Source of the DNA: JALYRV01 sp035512575
GTDB lineage: Bacteria > Acidobacteriota > Vicinamibacteria > Vicinamibacterales > SCN-69-37
Length of the DNA stretch: 64,000 bases
Assembly (NCBI GenBank): GCA_035512575.1
Contig: DATKDT010000152.1
Span: 6,283-70,282 of the forward strand
Reading direction: 5' to 3'
Shown: in pieces, positions 1 through 7,066 of the stretch
Layout: the number at the start of each line of letters is the position of its first letter
Numbering within the stretch: the first letter of the stretch is position 1
Translations under genes and position numbers: made by a program
Notes under the pieces: model-generated
Told to the model about the DNA's origin: nothing
The model's database searches: none
What the model saw: the letters and a program-made list of their open reading frames with translations, nothing else

Positions 1-1
1 T

Positions 2-1021
2 CCGTCGGCGCGCGAAGCGGTGGCCGAGGACTACACGCGGCGCGGCATGCCCGTCGCGGCCGATCGTGTGGTGCTCACCTCGGGGACGTCCGAGGGCATC
101 GAGCTCGCCCTGGGCGCGCTGGCCGACGCGGGCGACGAGGTGCTCGTCCCGGTGCCGACCTATCCGCTCTATACGGCGGTGCTCGCGAAGCTCGGCGCGC
201 GCGCGGTGTTCTATCGTCTCGATCCGTCCAACGGCTGGCAGCCCGATCTCGACGACATCCGCCGGCTGATGTCGCCGGCGACGCGCGCGCTGGTGGTCAT
301 CGATCCCAACAATCCCACCGGCGCCGTCTATCCCGAGCCGACGCGCCGCGCGCTGCTCGAGATCGCGAGCCGGCACAACGTGCCGCTGCTGGCCGACGAG
401 GTGTACGGGGAGCTCGGCTACGGCGGGCCGGTGCCGCCGATGGCGAGCCTCGATCCCGATGCGCCGGTCGTGTCCTTTTCGTCGCTCTCGAAGGCGTATC
501 TCGCGCCGGGCTGGCGCGCCGGGTGGCTCGCCGTGGGCCGCAGTCCGCGGCTGAACGATCTGCTCGCCGCCATCCGCAAGCTCGCCGACGGACGCCTCTG
601 CAGTCCCGGCCCGATGCAGCACGCGGTGCACGCGGCGCTGACGTCGGATCGCTCGCACCAGAAGACGTTCATCGAGGCGCTGAAGGCGCGCGCCGCCGTC
701 TCGGTCGAACGGCTCAACGCGATCGAGGGCATCAGCTGCGTGCCGCCTGAATCGGCGTTCTACGTGATGCCGAAGGTCGCGCTGCCGCCGGGCGTCACCG
801 ACGAGGACTACATCGTCGCGCTGCTGCGCGCGACGGGCGTGCTGTGCGTCTACGGATCGGGCTTCGGCCTGCCGGCCGGCGACGGGTTCTTCCGCGTCGT
901 GTTCCTGGCGCCGCCCGAGGAGCTGCACGAGATCTACGATCTGATTGCCGCGTTCACTCCCCGTTTCGTCGCGGAGGCCGCCTCGCGGCCGGGCGGTCCG
1001 CGCGCGGGCGCGACGCGATGA
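2..1021 (+). CDS. Class I/II aminotransferase, PLP-dependent (5' end outside window)
   Basis: Fold-type I aminotransferase of the alanine/aspartate transaminase group (AlaA/AspC-like), cytosolic amino-acid metabolism. The reading frame is open from base 2, so the N-terminus lies upstream of the window; the GTG at 20 is internal. Visible family motifs: LTSGTSEGIELAL (cofactor phosphate region), DPNNPTG (substrate/PLP pocket), LADEVYGEL (Asp that contacts the pyridine N), and SFSSLSKAYLAPGWRAGWL containing the Schiff-base Lys and the Arg that binds the substrate carboxylate. The stop overlaps the next ATG (ATGA), so it is co-translated with the downstream permease. The substrate cannot be assigned from sequence alone; AlaA-type alanine transaminase is the best guess. 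Confidence 0.88.
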   Translation, partial: PSAREAVAEDYTRRGMPVAADRVVLTSGTSEGIELALGALADAGDEVLVPVPTYPLYTAVLAKLGARAVFYRLDPSNGWQPDLDDIRRLMSPATRALVVIDPNNPTGAVYPEPTRRALLEIASRHNVPLLADEVYGELGYGGPVPPMASLDPDAPVVSFSSLSKAYLAPGWRAGWLAVGRSPRLNDLLAAIRKLADGRLCSPGPMQHAVHAALTSDRSHQKTFIEALKARAAVSVERLNAIEGISCVPPESAFYVMPKVALPPGVTDEDYIVALLRATGVLCVYGSGFGLPAGDGFFRVVFLAPPEELHEIYDLIAAFTPRFVAEAASRPGGPRAGATR

Positions 1022-2070
1022 CCGTCGAGGAGCGCGATCCGCGCCAGCTTATTCTCTGGACGATCGAGATGGCGCTGCTGGGCGTCGTCCTGCTCTACGC
1101 GGCGTACCTGATCCGCCACGTCCTGCTGCTGCTCTACATCAGCGGCATCTTCGCGATCGGGTTCAGCCCGATCGTCCGCTGGATCGAGCGCCAGCGTCTG
1201 CTGCCGATCGGCACGCGGCTGCCCCGCTGGCTGGCCATTCTGATCCTCTACCTGTTCATCATCAGCGCGATGGTCGGCGTCTTCGCGATGATCCTCCCGC
1301 CGCTCATCGCGCAGGCCCGGGCGTTCTGGGAGCATCTGCCGGATCTGCTGGCCCGCGGCCAGGCGTTCCTGATCGATCGCGGCTTCCTGCAGCGGCAGCT
1401 GTCGATGCAGGAGCTGCTGCAGCGCGCGCCCGGGTCGGACGGCGACACGGTGGGCCGCGTCATCACGGCGGCGTGGGGATTCTTCGGCGGCATCTTCGGC
1501 CTGTTCACGATCCTGATCCTGACCTTCTATCTGCTGGTCGAGGCCGACGCGATCCGGTCGTCGTTCCTGCGCCTCTTCCCGCGCGGCCGGCGCTCGCAGG
1601 TGGCCAACGCCAGCGCGGAGGTCACGCTGAAAGTCAGCGCGTGGCTCAACGGCCAGCTGCTGCTGGCGGCCATCATCGGCGTCACCGCGGCGATCGGCCT
1701 GTGGCTGATCGGCGTGCCGTACTTCTACGTGCTTGCGCTCATCGCCGCCATCGGGGAGATGATTCCCATCGTCGGACCGATTCTCGCGGCGATTCCGGCC
1801 ATCGCGGTGGCGTCGAGCGTGTCGGGCCAGCAGGCGCTGTGGGTCGCGCTCTTCTTCATCGCGCAGCAGCAGATCGAAAACCACCTGCTCGTGCCGAAGA
1901 TCATGGAGCGGCAGGTCGGCATCAGCCCCGTGGTCGTCATCGTCGCGCTGCTGATTGGGGGATCCCTGCTGGGCGTGATGGGGGCGATACTGGCGGTCCC
2001 CACCGCGGCGATCTTCCAGGTGATGTATCAGGAGCTCGAGCGCCGCCGTGGCGACCCCGCCCGCGACTGA
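1018..2070 (+). CDS. AI-2E family transporter (PerM/YdiK-type membrane protein)
   Basis: Inner-membrane permease of the AI-2 exporter superfamily, about 350 residues, typical length. Chosen start is the ATG overlapping the aminotransferase stop (ATGA); longer open frame upstream lies inside that gene. Hydrophobic segments occur near residues 15-45, 70-95, 160-185 and several between 210 and 335, with the long soluble stretch between helices 3 and 4 that is usual for the family. The C-terminal part has the family's characteristic polar/Pro-rich segment (GEMIPIVGPILAAIPA, then a QQIENHLLVPKIM stretch). The family includes exporters of AI-2 and Na+/H+ antiporter-like members; the substrate here is unknown. 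Overlaps the next gene by 23 bp. Confidence 0.85.
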   Translation: MTVEERDPRQLILWTIEMALLGVVLLYAAYLIRHVLLLLYISGIFAIGFSPIVRWIERQRLLPIGTRLPRWLAILILYLFIISAMVGVFAMILPPLIAQARAFWEHLPDLLARGQAFLIDRGFLQRQLSMQELLQRAPGSDGDTVGRVITAAWGFFGGIFGLFTILILTFYLLVEADAIRSSFLRLFPRGRRSQVANASAEVTLKVSAWLNGQLLLAAIIGVTAAIGLWLIGVPYFYVLALIAAIGEMIPIVGPILAAIPAIAVASSVSGQQALWVALFFIAQQQIENHLLVPKIMERQVGISPVVVIVALLIGGSLLGVMGAILAVPTAAIFQVMYQELERRRGDPARD

Positions 2071-4060
2071 AAATCTGTCGCGGCCGTCCGTCCGTCCGCC
2101 GGTCCCCACGGCCTGGCACGCGGCGGCGCTGTATGCGGCGGCGGCGCTCGCGTGGACGTGGCCGCTCGCCCCCAACATCGCGACGGCCATCGCCTGGGAT
2201 CTCGGCGATCCGATGCTCGTCGCCTGGGTCATGGGCTGGGTCAACGACAGCGTGCTGGCCCTGGCGCGCGGAGACGCCGGACGCTTCCTCGCGATGTGGG
2301 ACGCGCCCATCTTCCATCCAGAACCGGTGGTGCTCGCCTTCTCCGAGCACATGATCCCGCAGGCGCTGTTCGTGCTGCCGCTGCACGCGGCCACGGGCAA
2401 CATCATCCTCTGTTACAACGTCGCGCTGCTGGGCACGTTCGTGCTGTCGGGCGTCGGCATGTTCCTGCTGGCGCGGGAGCTCACGGGCAGCGCGCCGGCC
2501 GGCCTGCTCGCCGGGGCGATCTTCGCGTTCACGCCGTACCGCGTCGATCAGCTCTCGCACCTGCACATTCTCTCGAGCCAGTGGATGCCGTTCGCGCTGT
2601 TCGGCCTGCGCCGGTACTTCACGACCCGCCGGCTGCGTCCGCTCGTGTGGGCCACGCTCGCGCTCGTCGCGCTGAACCTGTCGAGCGGGTACTACCTGTT
2701 CTTCTTCACGCCGTTTCTCGTCGCCTACGTGATCGGCGAGATGCGGGGCCGGCGCCTGCTGGGCGACCGGCGCACCTGGGCGCACCTCGCCGGCGCGGGC
2801 GCCGCCTCCGCCATGCTCACGCTCCCGTTTCTCATTCCCTATCTGGCCGCGCGAAGCGGCGAGGTCGGCCGGCGATCGTACGGCGCCATCCGTCAGTTCT
2901 CCGCCGACGTCTATGCGTACGTCACGGGCCCGGTCTCCATCCCCTGGTACCGCGATCTGCTCGACGCGATGCGCGACGCGCCGGAAAACGCCGCGTTTCC
3001 GGGCGCGGTGGCGGTCCTCATGGCCGTGGCCGCCATGGCGCTGCTGCTCACGCAGGCGCTCCGCCGCTGGCAGGAGACGCCGGCGCGCGACGGCTGGCGC
3101 GGTCCCGCCATCGCGCTGCTACTGCTGGCCGCCGCCGCTTCGATCGTGGCGATTCTGTGGATTGGCGTCACCGGCGGCCGCATCATCATCGTCGCGGGCC
3201 ATGAAGTCAGGCTGAGAAATCTCGGACGCTTCGCGATGTACGGCAGCGTGGCGATCCTGCTTGCGGCTGCGCTGTCGGCGCGGCTGCGCGCGGCGTTTCG
3301 CGGAAGACCCGGTTCACTCGCCGCCGGCGCGCTCGTCGCCGCGTTCGCGGCGCTCCTGCTGTCGCTCGGGCCGCGCATGGAATCGATGAACGAGTTCATC
3401 GGCTATGGGCCGTACGCGATCCTTCTGAAGGTGATGCCCGGCTTCGACGGTCTGCGCGTGCCGTCGCGCTACGCCATGATCGTCGTCTTCTGGCTTGCGG
3501 TGGCCGGCGCGTATGCGGCGGCGGCCATGATCGGCCGCGCGCGCTGGGCGCTGGCGGCCGTGCTCCTGCTGACGGGTGCCGCCATGGTGGAATCGCGTCC
3601 GTCGCGGTTTGCGCTCGACTCGCCGTTCTATGAACCTGACGTCGCGCCGCTGTCGATGACGCCCCGGCTGCGGGCGGCCGAGCCCCTGTACGTCGCGCTG
3701 CGCGAGCTGCCGCGAGGCGTGCTGCTCGAGCTGCCGTGGGGCACCACGGGCTGGGACATTCAGTACATGCACGCGCAGCGCCGCCACGGCTGGCCGCTCG
3801 TCAATGGCTTCAGCGGCTACTTTCCGCAGACATACATGCGCACCGATTCGATCAGGGACGCGCTCGTCTCGCCCGATCGCGCGTGGTGGGCGCTCGAGCG
3901 TTCCGGCGCCTCGCATGTGATCGTGCACGAATGGGCATTCCCTTCCATCGATCGTGGCAGGCGGGTATCACAATGGCTGCGCGACGGCGGCGCCGTCGAG
4001 GTAACGTCGACGGAGAACGACCGCCTTTTCCGCCTGCCGGGCGGCACTCAGCACCGCTGA
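2048..4060 (+). CDS. Large polytopic membrane protein, GT-C glycosyltransferase-like
   Basis: About 670 residues with roughly 11-13 hydrophobic helices followed by a soluble C-terminal part of about 130 residues (from about residue 540). The layout (N-terminal helix, then an extracytoplasmic loop with acidic residues, WDLGDPMLVAWVMGW) resembles GT-C fold glycosyltransferases and YfhO-like proteins, but no diagnostic motif is strong enough to name a substrate. Start is the GTG at 2048, 23 bp inside the preceding permease gene; a GTG start with overlap suggests translational coupling. Probably acts on the cell envelope (inference). Confidence 0.7.
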   Translation: MATPPATENLSRPSVRPPVPTAWHAAALYAAAALAWTWPLAPNIATAIAWDLGDPMLVAWVMGWVNDSVLALARGDAGRFLAMWDAPIFHPEPVVLAFSEHMIPQALFVLPLHAATGNIILCYNVALLGTFVLSGVGMFLLARELTGSAPAGLLAGAIFAFTPYRVDQLSHLHILSSQWMPFALFGLRRYFTTRRLRPLVWATLALVALNLSSGYYLFFFTPFLVAYVIGEMRGRRLLGDRRTWAHLAGAGAASAMLTLPFLIPYLAARSGEVGRRSYGAIRQFSADVYAYVTGPVSIPWYRDLLDAMRDAPENAAFPGAVAVLMAVAAMALLLTQALRRWQETPARDGWRGPAIALLLLAAAASIVAILWIGVTGGRIIIVAGHEVRLRNLGRFAMYGSVAILLAAALSARLRAAFRGRPGSLAAGALVAAFAALLLSLGPRMESMNEFIGYGPYAILLKVMPGFDGLRVPSRYAMIVVFWLAVAGAYAAAAMIGRARWALAAVLLLTGAAMVESRPSRFALDSPFYEPDVAPLSMTPRLRAAEPLYVALRELPRGVLLELPWGTTGWDIQYMHAQRRHGWPLVNGFSGYFPQTYMRTDSIRDALVSPDRAWWALERSGASHVIVHEWAFPSIDRGRRVSQWLRDGGAVEVTSTENDRLFRLPGGTQHR

Positions 4061-4067
4061 GCTCATC

Positions 4068-4457
4068 GTGGCACGCGCGTTGCCCTTCCATATGGCGGGA
4101 GGGAACACCGACGTGCGACCGAGAGCGCAGGCATACGCAGCGACCTACGACGAAACGCTCAACCCGCGAATGCTGGGCCACGAGCTCGTGTTCGCCGCGT
4201 TCCTCGTCACGCAGATTCTCGACGGCCTGTTGACCTACGTCGGCGTGTCGCTGTTCGGCATTGCGGCGGAAGGCAATCCGATTCTTGCCTATCTGATGTC
4301 CTCCTACGGCGAGGCGATCGCCCTTGCCGGCGCGAAGCTCGTGGCCGCGCTGTGCGGCGTCGCGCTCTACCTCCTCGCGGTCGACCACCTCCTGGCCGTG
4401 CTCACCCTGATCTACATCGGCGCCGCCGTCGTGCCCTGGACACTCGTGCTCCTCTGA
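4068..4457 (+). CDS. Small DUF5658-like membrane protein
   Basis: 129 residues with an N-terminal soluble segment of about 40 residues, then three to four hydrophobic helices. The segment with VTQILDGLLTYVGV and EGNPIL resembles DUF5658 membrane proteins, where the D..LT and E.NP motifs sit at helix ends. Function unknown. Start GTG at 4068, 7 bp after the previous stop; an internal ATG at 4092 is a possible alternative start. Likely the last gene of the transcript that begins upstream. Confidence 0.6.
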   Translation: MARALPFHMAGGNTDVRPRAQAYAATYDETLNPRMLGHELVFAAFLVTQILDGLLTYVGVSLFGIAAEGNPILAYLMSSYGEAIALAGAKLVAALCGVALYLLAVDHLLAVLTLIYIGAAVVPWTLVLL

Positions 4458-4466
4458 GGGCGCCGA

Positions 4467-4472
4467 TATACT
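4467..4472 (+). promoter_or_regulatory. Candidate -10 box before kbl (possible leaderless start)
   Basis: TATACT lies 6 bp before the ATG at 4479. There is no purine-rich Shine-Dalgarno between them and no convincing -35 hexamer. If used, transcription would start at or next to the start codon. Inference from sequence only. Confidence 0.35.
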
Positions 4473-4478
4473 TCGGGG

Positions 4479-5660
4479 ATGCGTACGGATCCCCTGGCAT
4501 TTCTGGGCGATGCACTCGCCTCGCTGAAAGAGCAGAACCTCTACCGCCGCCTCCGCATTCTCGACGACGAGCAGCGGGCAACCACGCGATTCGACGGCCG
4601 CGAGGTCGTCAACCTCTCCTCCAACAACTACCTCGGCCTGACCACGCACCCCCGCCTGCGCGCGCAGTCGATCGCCGCCGTCGAGACGTACGGCGCCGGC
4701 TCCGGCTCCGTGCGGACGATCGCGGGGACGATGGCGATCCACATGGAGCTCGAGCGCCGGCTCGCGGCCTTCAAGAAGACGGAAGCCGTGGTGGTCTTTC
4801 AGAGCGGCTTCGCCGCCAACGCGGGCACCGTCTCGGCCATCCTCGGCCGCGACGATGTGATCGTCTCGGACGAGCTCAATCACGCGAGCATCATCGACGG
4901 CGCCCGCCTGAGCCGCGCGGCCATCAAGGTCTTTCCTCACAAGGACGTGGACGCGGCGCGGAAGATCCTGCGCGACCTTCCCCCCGCGCAGAAGAAGCTG
5001 GTCATCACCGACGGCGTCTTCAGCATGGACGGCGATCTTGGCCCTGTGGCGGAGCTCGCCTCACTCGCCGAGGAATACGGCGCGATCATGATGGTCGACG
5101 ACGCGCATGCGAGCGGCGTGTTCGGGCGCCACGGGCGCGGCACGATCGATCATTTCGACGCGCACGGCCGTGTCGACATCCAGGTGGGCACCCTGTCGAA
5201 GGCGATGGGCGCGCTCGGCGGCTACGTCGCGGGCACCCGCGACCTGATCGAGTTCCTGTACCACCGCGCGCGGCCGTTCCTCTTCTCGACCTCGCATCCC
5301 CCGGCCGTCGCCGCCGCGTGCCTGGCGGCGCTCGACGTGCTGGAGCAGGAGCCGCAGCTGATTGAACAGCTCTGGGACAACACTCGTTTCTTCAAAGAGG
5401 GGCTGGCGGCGCTGGGGTTCAACACGGGCATCAGCGAGAGCCCGATCACGCCCGTCATCGCGGGCGAGGGCGCGCTGGCCATGAAGCTCTCGGATCGGCT
5501 CTTCGAGGAAGGCGTCTTCGCGCAGGGCATCGCGTATCCCACCGTGGCGCGCGACAAGGCCCGCGTGCGCACCATCGTGACCGCCACGCACACGCGCGAG
5601 GAGCTGCAGTTCGCGCTGGACACCTTCGCGAAGGTCGGACGGGAGCTCGGGATTATTTGA
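4479..5660 (+). CDS. kbl: Glycine C-acetyltransferase / 2-amino-3-ketobutyrate CoA ligase family (Kbl/BioF type)
   Basis: PLP-dependent alpha-oxoamine synthase, 393 residues, normal length. It would condense glycine with acetyl-CoA to 2-amino-3-oxobutyrate, or run in reverse in threonine breakdown. Motifs seen: LSSNNYLGL near residue 48, the glycine-rich YGAGSGSVRTIAGT, the DELNHASIIDGARLS pyridine-ring region, DGVFSMDGD, VDDAHASGVFG, and GTLSKAMGALGGY with K241 as the Schiff-base Lys. The match is closest to Kbl rather than BioF, HemA or Spt, but no tdh gene is adjacent, so the biotin enzyme BioF cannot be excluded. The downstream intergenic region is a repeat cluster. Confidence 0.85.
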   Translation: MRTDPLAFLGDALASLKEQNLYRRLRILDDEQRATTRFDGREVVNLSSNNYLGLTTHPRLRAQSIAAVETYGAGSGSVRTIAGTMAIHMELERRLAAFKKTEAVVVFQSGFAANAGTVSAILGRDDVIVSDELNHASIIDGARLSRAAIKVFPHKDVDAARKILRDLPPAQKKLVITDGVFSMDGDLGPVAELASLAEEYGAIMMVDDAHASGVFGRHGRGTIDHFDAHGRVDIQVGTLSKAMGALGGYVAGTRDLIEFLYHRARPFLFSTSHPPAVAAACLAALDVLEQEPQLIEQLWDNTRFFKEGLAALGFNTGISESPITPVIAGEGALAMKLSDRLFEEGVFAQGIAYPTVARDKARVRTIVTATHTREELQFALDTFAKVGRELGII

Positions 5661-5670
5661 GGCCACATCA

Positions 5671-5881
5671 GGTTCCACGGGTTCCACGGGTTCCGTAGGT
5701 TCCAGGGTTCGGTTCCCTGGGTTCACGGGTTCACGGGTTCACGGGTTCACGGGTTCACGGGATTCGAACCCGCGGAACGTTCGAACGCGCGGAACGTCCG
5801 AACCTTCGGAACCGTTCGCGAACTCTCGGAACGAGAGAACCGAACCGATGGAACCCGTGGAACCCATGGAACCAATGGAAC
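5671..5881. repeat. Cluster of 8- and 9-bp tandem repeats with inverted outer arms
   Basis: Fills most of the gap between kbl and the SpoIIE phosphatase. From 5671 there are degenerate 9-bp units of type GGTTCCACG (four in a row to 5706, another at 5711). From 5720 to 5759 there are five perfect 8-bp units GGTTCACG. From 5850 to 5881 there are units GGAACCCGT / GGAACCCAT / GGAACCAAT, the reverse complement of the left units. The outer blocks can pair, so a transcript could fold into a long hairpin. The middle (5761-5849) is rich in CGGAAC/GTTCG inverted pairs. The same GGAACCCGT unit recurs at the end of gyrA. Confidence 0.85.
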
Positions 5882-5890
5882 TTCCGTAAA

Positions 5891-7060
5891 ATGCGCTCCA
5901 GCTTCAACCGGTACACGCGAGAGATCACCCAGGCGGACCTCGAGCGGCTCCTCACGCGGGAGACGCCCGAGGCATACCACTACTTCGCGCGCGACATCGA
6001 CCTGCGGGAGCTGGCGGCGCTGCCGTGGTACCGCCGCTGGCCGCGCTTCGCCAGGCAGTTCTTCATGGCGTTCGCGATGCGGCTGTCGCCGGCGCGGCGC
6101 GCGCTCTACGGCATCGCGGTGGCCGCCGCCGTCATCGGCGCCTTCGAGCTCTTCGAAGGCGGCGGCATCGTGCGGGCGCTGGTCGGCCCCTTCGAGGTGG
6201 GGTTCGTCACGCCCCGCTGGACGGACGGCACCGGGTGGTTGTTCGTGGCGTTCATCCTGCTCAACCTGCTCGTCATGATGGAGGTGGCCGACCGCCTCTC
6301 GCTCAAGAACGAGCTCGAGGTCGCGCGCGACATTCAGCTGGCGATGCTGCCGGGCGGCACCTGGTCGGACGGCACCGCGTCGGCCGCCGGTGTGACCCGG
6401 CCCGCCAACACGGTGGGCGGCGACTTCTACGACATCCTGCCGCTCGCCGACGGCCGCGTGCTGATCGCGCTCGGCGACGTCGCCGGCAAGGGCAGCCCCG
6501 CGGCGCTGCTCATGGCGCTGCTGCTCGCCATGATGCGCACGCTCGTCGACGAGGGGCTCGAGCCGGCGGCGCTGATGCGCCGGCTCAATGCGCAGGTCCT
6601 GCGGCACAGTCCGCGATCCCGCTTCATCACGCTGTTCGCGGCGGCCTTCCGTCCATCGACCGGCGAGCTCGAATGGGTGAATGCGGGGCATCTGCCGCCG
6701 ATGATCCGGCGCGCGAACGGCGATCTCGAGCGCGATCTGTTCCGCGACGGCGGCGGCATGGCCCTGGGCATGTTCGAGGCGGCCGAATACGACACGCGCA
6801 TGGCGCGGCTCGAACCCGGCGACGCGCTCGTCGTCTACAGCGACGGGCTCACCGAAGCCGAGAACGCCGCCGGCAACCCCTTCGAAGACGCGGGCGTCGA
6901 AGCCGTCGTCGCCAGACATGGCGTGGCGGATCCGGCGTCGCTCGGCCGCGCGCTGCTGCGGGCGGTCGAGACGTATGCCGGCGACGCGAAGCTGGCCGAC
7001 GACCTCACCGTCCTCTCGCTCGTCCGCCATCCCGGCGGATCCACCATTTTCGGCGTCTAA
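5891..7060 (+). CDS. Membrane-anchored SpoIIE/RsbU-type PPM serine phosphatase
   Basis: 389 residues. Residues 1-75 are soluble, two hydrophobic helices lie near 75-100 and 118-138, then a coiled linker (ADRLSLKNELEVARDIQLAMLP) leads to a PPM/SpoIIE catalytic domain to the C-terminus. The catalytic metal ligands are visible as VGGDFYD, GDVAGKGSPAALLMA, NAGHLPPMI and YSDGLTEA. Such enzymes usually dephosphorylate anti-sigma-factor antagonists (STAS proteins), but no STAS or RsbW gene is adjacent. The ATG is 9 bp after the repeat cluster and lacks a clear ribosome-binding site. Followed after 6 bp by the M1 peptidase, probably one transcript. Confidence 0.86.
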   Translation: MRSSFNRYTREITQADLERLLTRETPEAYHYFARDIDLRELAALPWYRRWPRFARQFFMAFAMRLSPARRALYGIAVAAAVIGAFELFEGGGIVRALVGPFEVGFVTPRWTDGTGWLFVAFILLNLLVMMEVADRLSLKNELEVARDIQLAMLPGGTWSDGTASAAGVTRPANTVGGDFYDILPLADGRVLIALGDVAGKGSPAALLMALLLAMMRTLVDEGLEPAALMRRLNAQVLRHSPRSRFITLFAAAFRPSTGELEWVNAGHLPPMIRRANGDLERDLFRDGGGMALGMFEAAEYDTRMARLEPGDALVVYSDGLTEAENAAGNPFEDAGVEAVVARHGVADPASLGRALLRAVETYAGDAKLADDLTVLSLVRHPGGSTIFGV

Positions 7061-7066
7061 AGATCC

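Noticed and set aside
5755..5785. tRNA-like TTCGAACCC stretch in the 5.7-kb repeat cluster
   Set aside because: It resembles a T-arm but is part of GGTTCACG/CGGAAC repeats; no acceptor stem, anticodon arm or CCA could be drawn around it.
5671..5881. CRISPR array
   Set aside because: Units are only 8-9 bp with no unique spacers and no cas genes.
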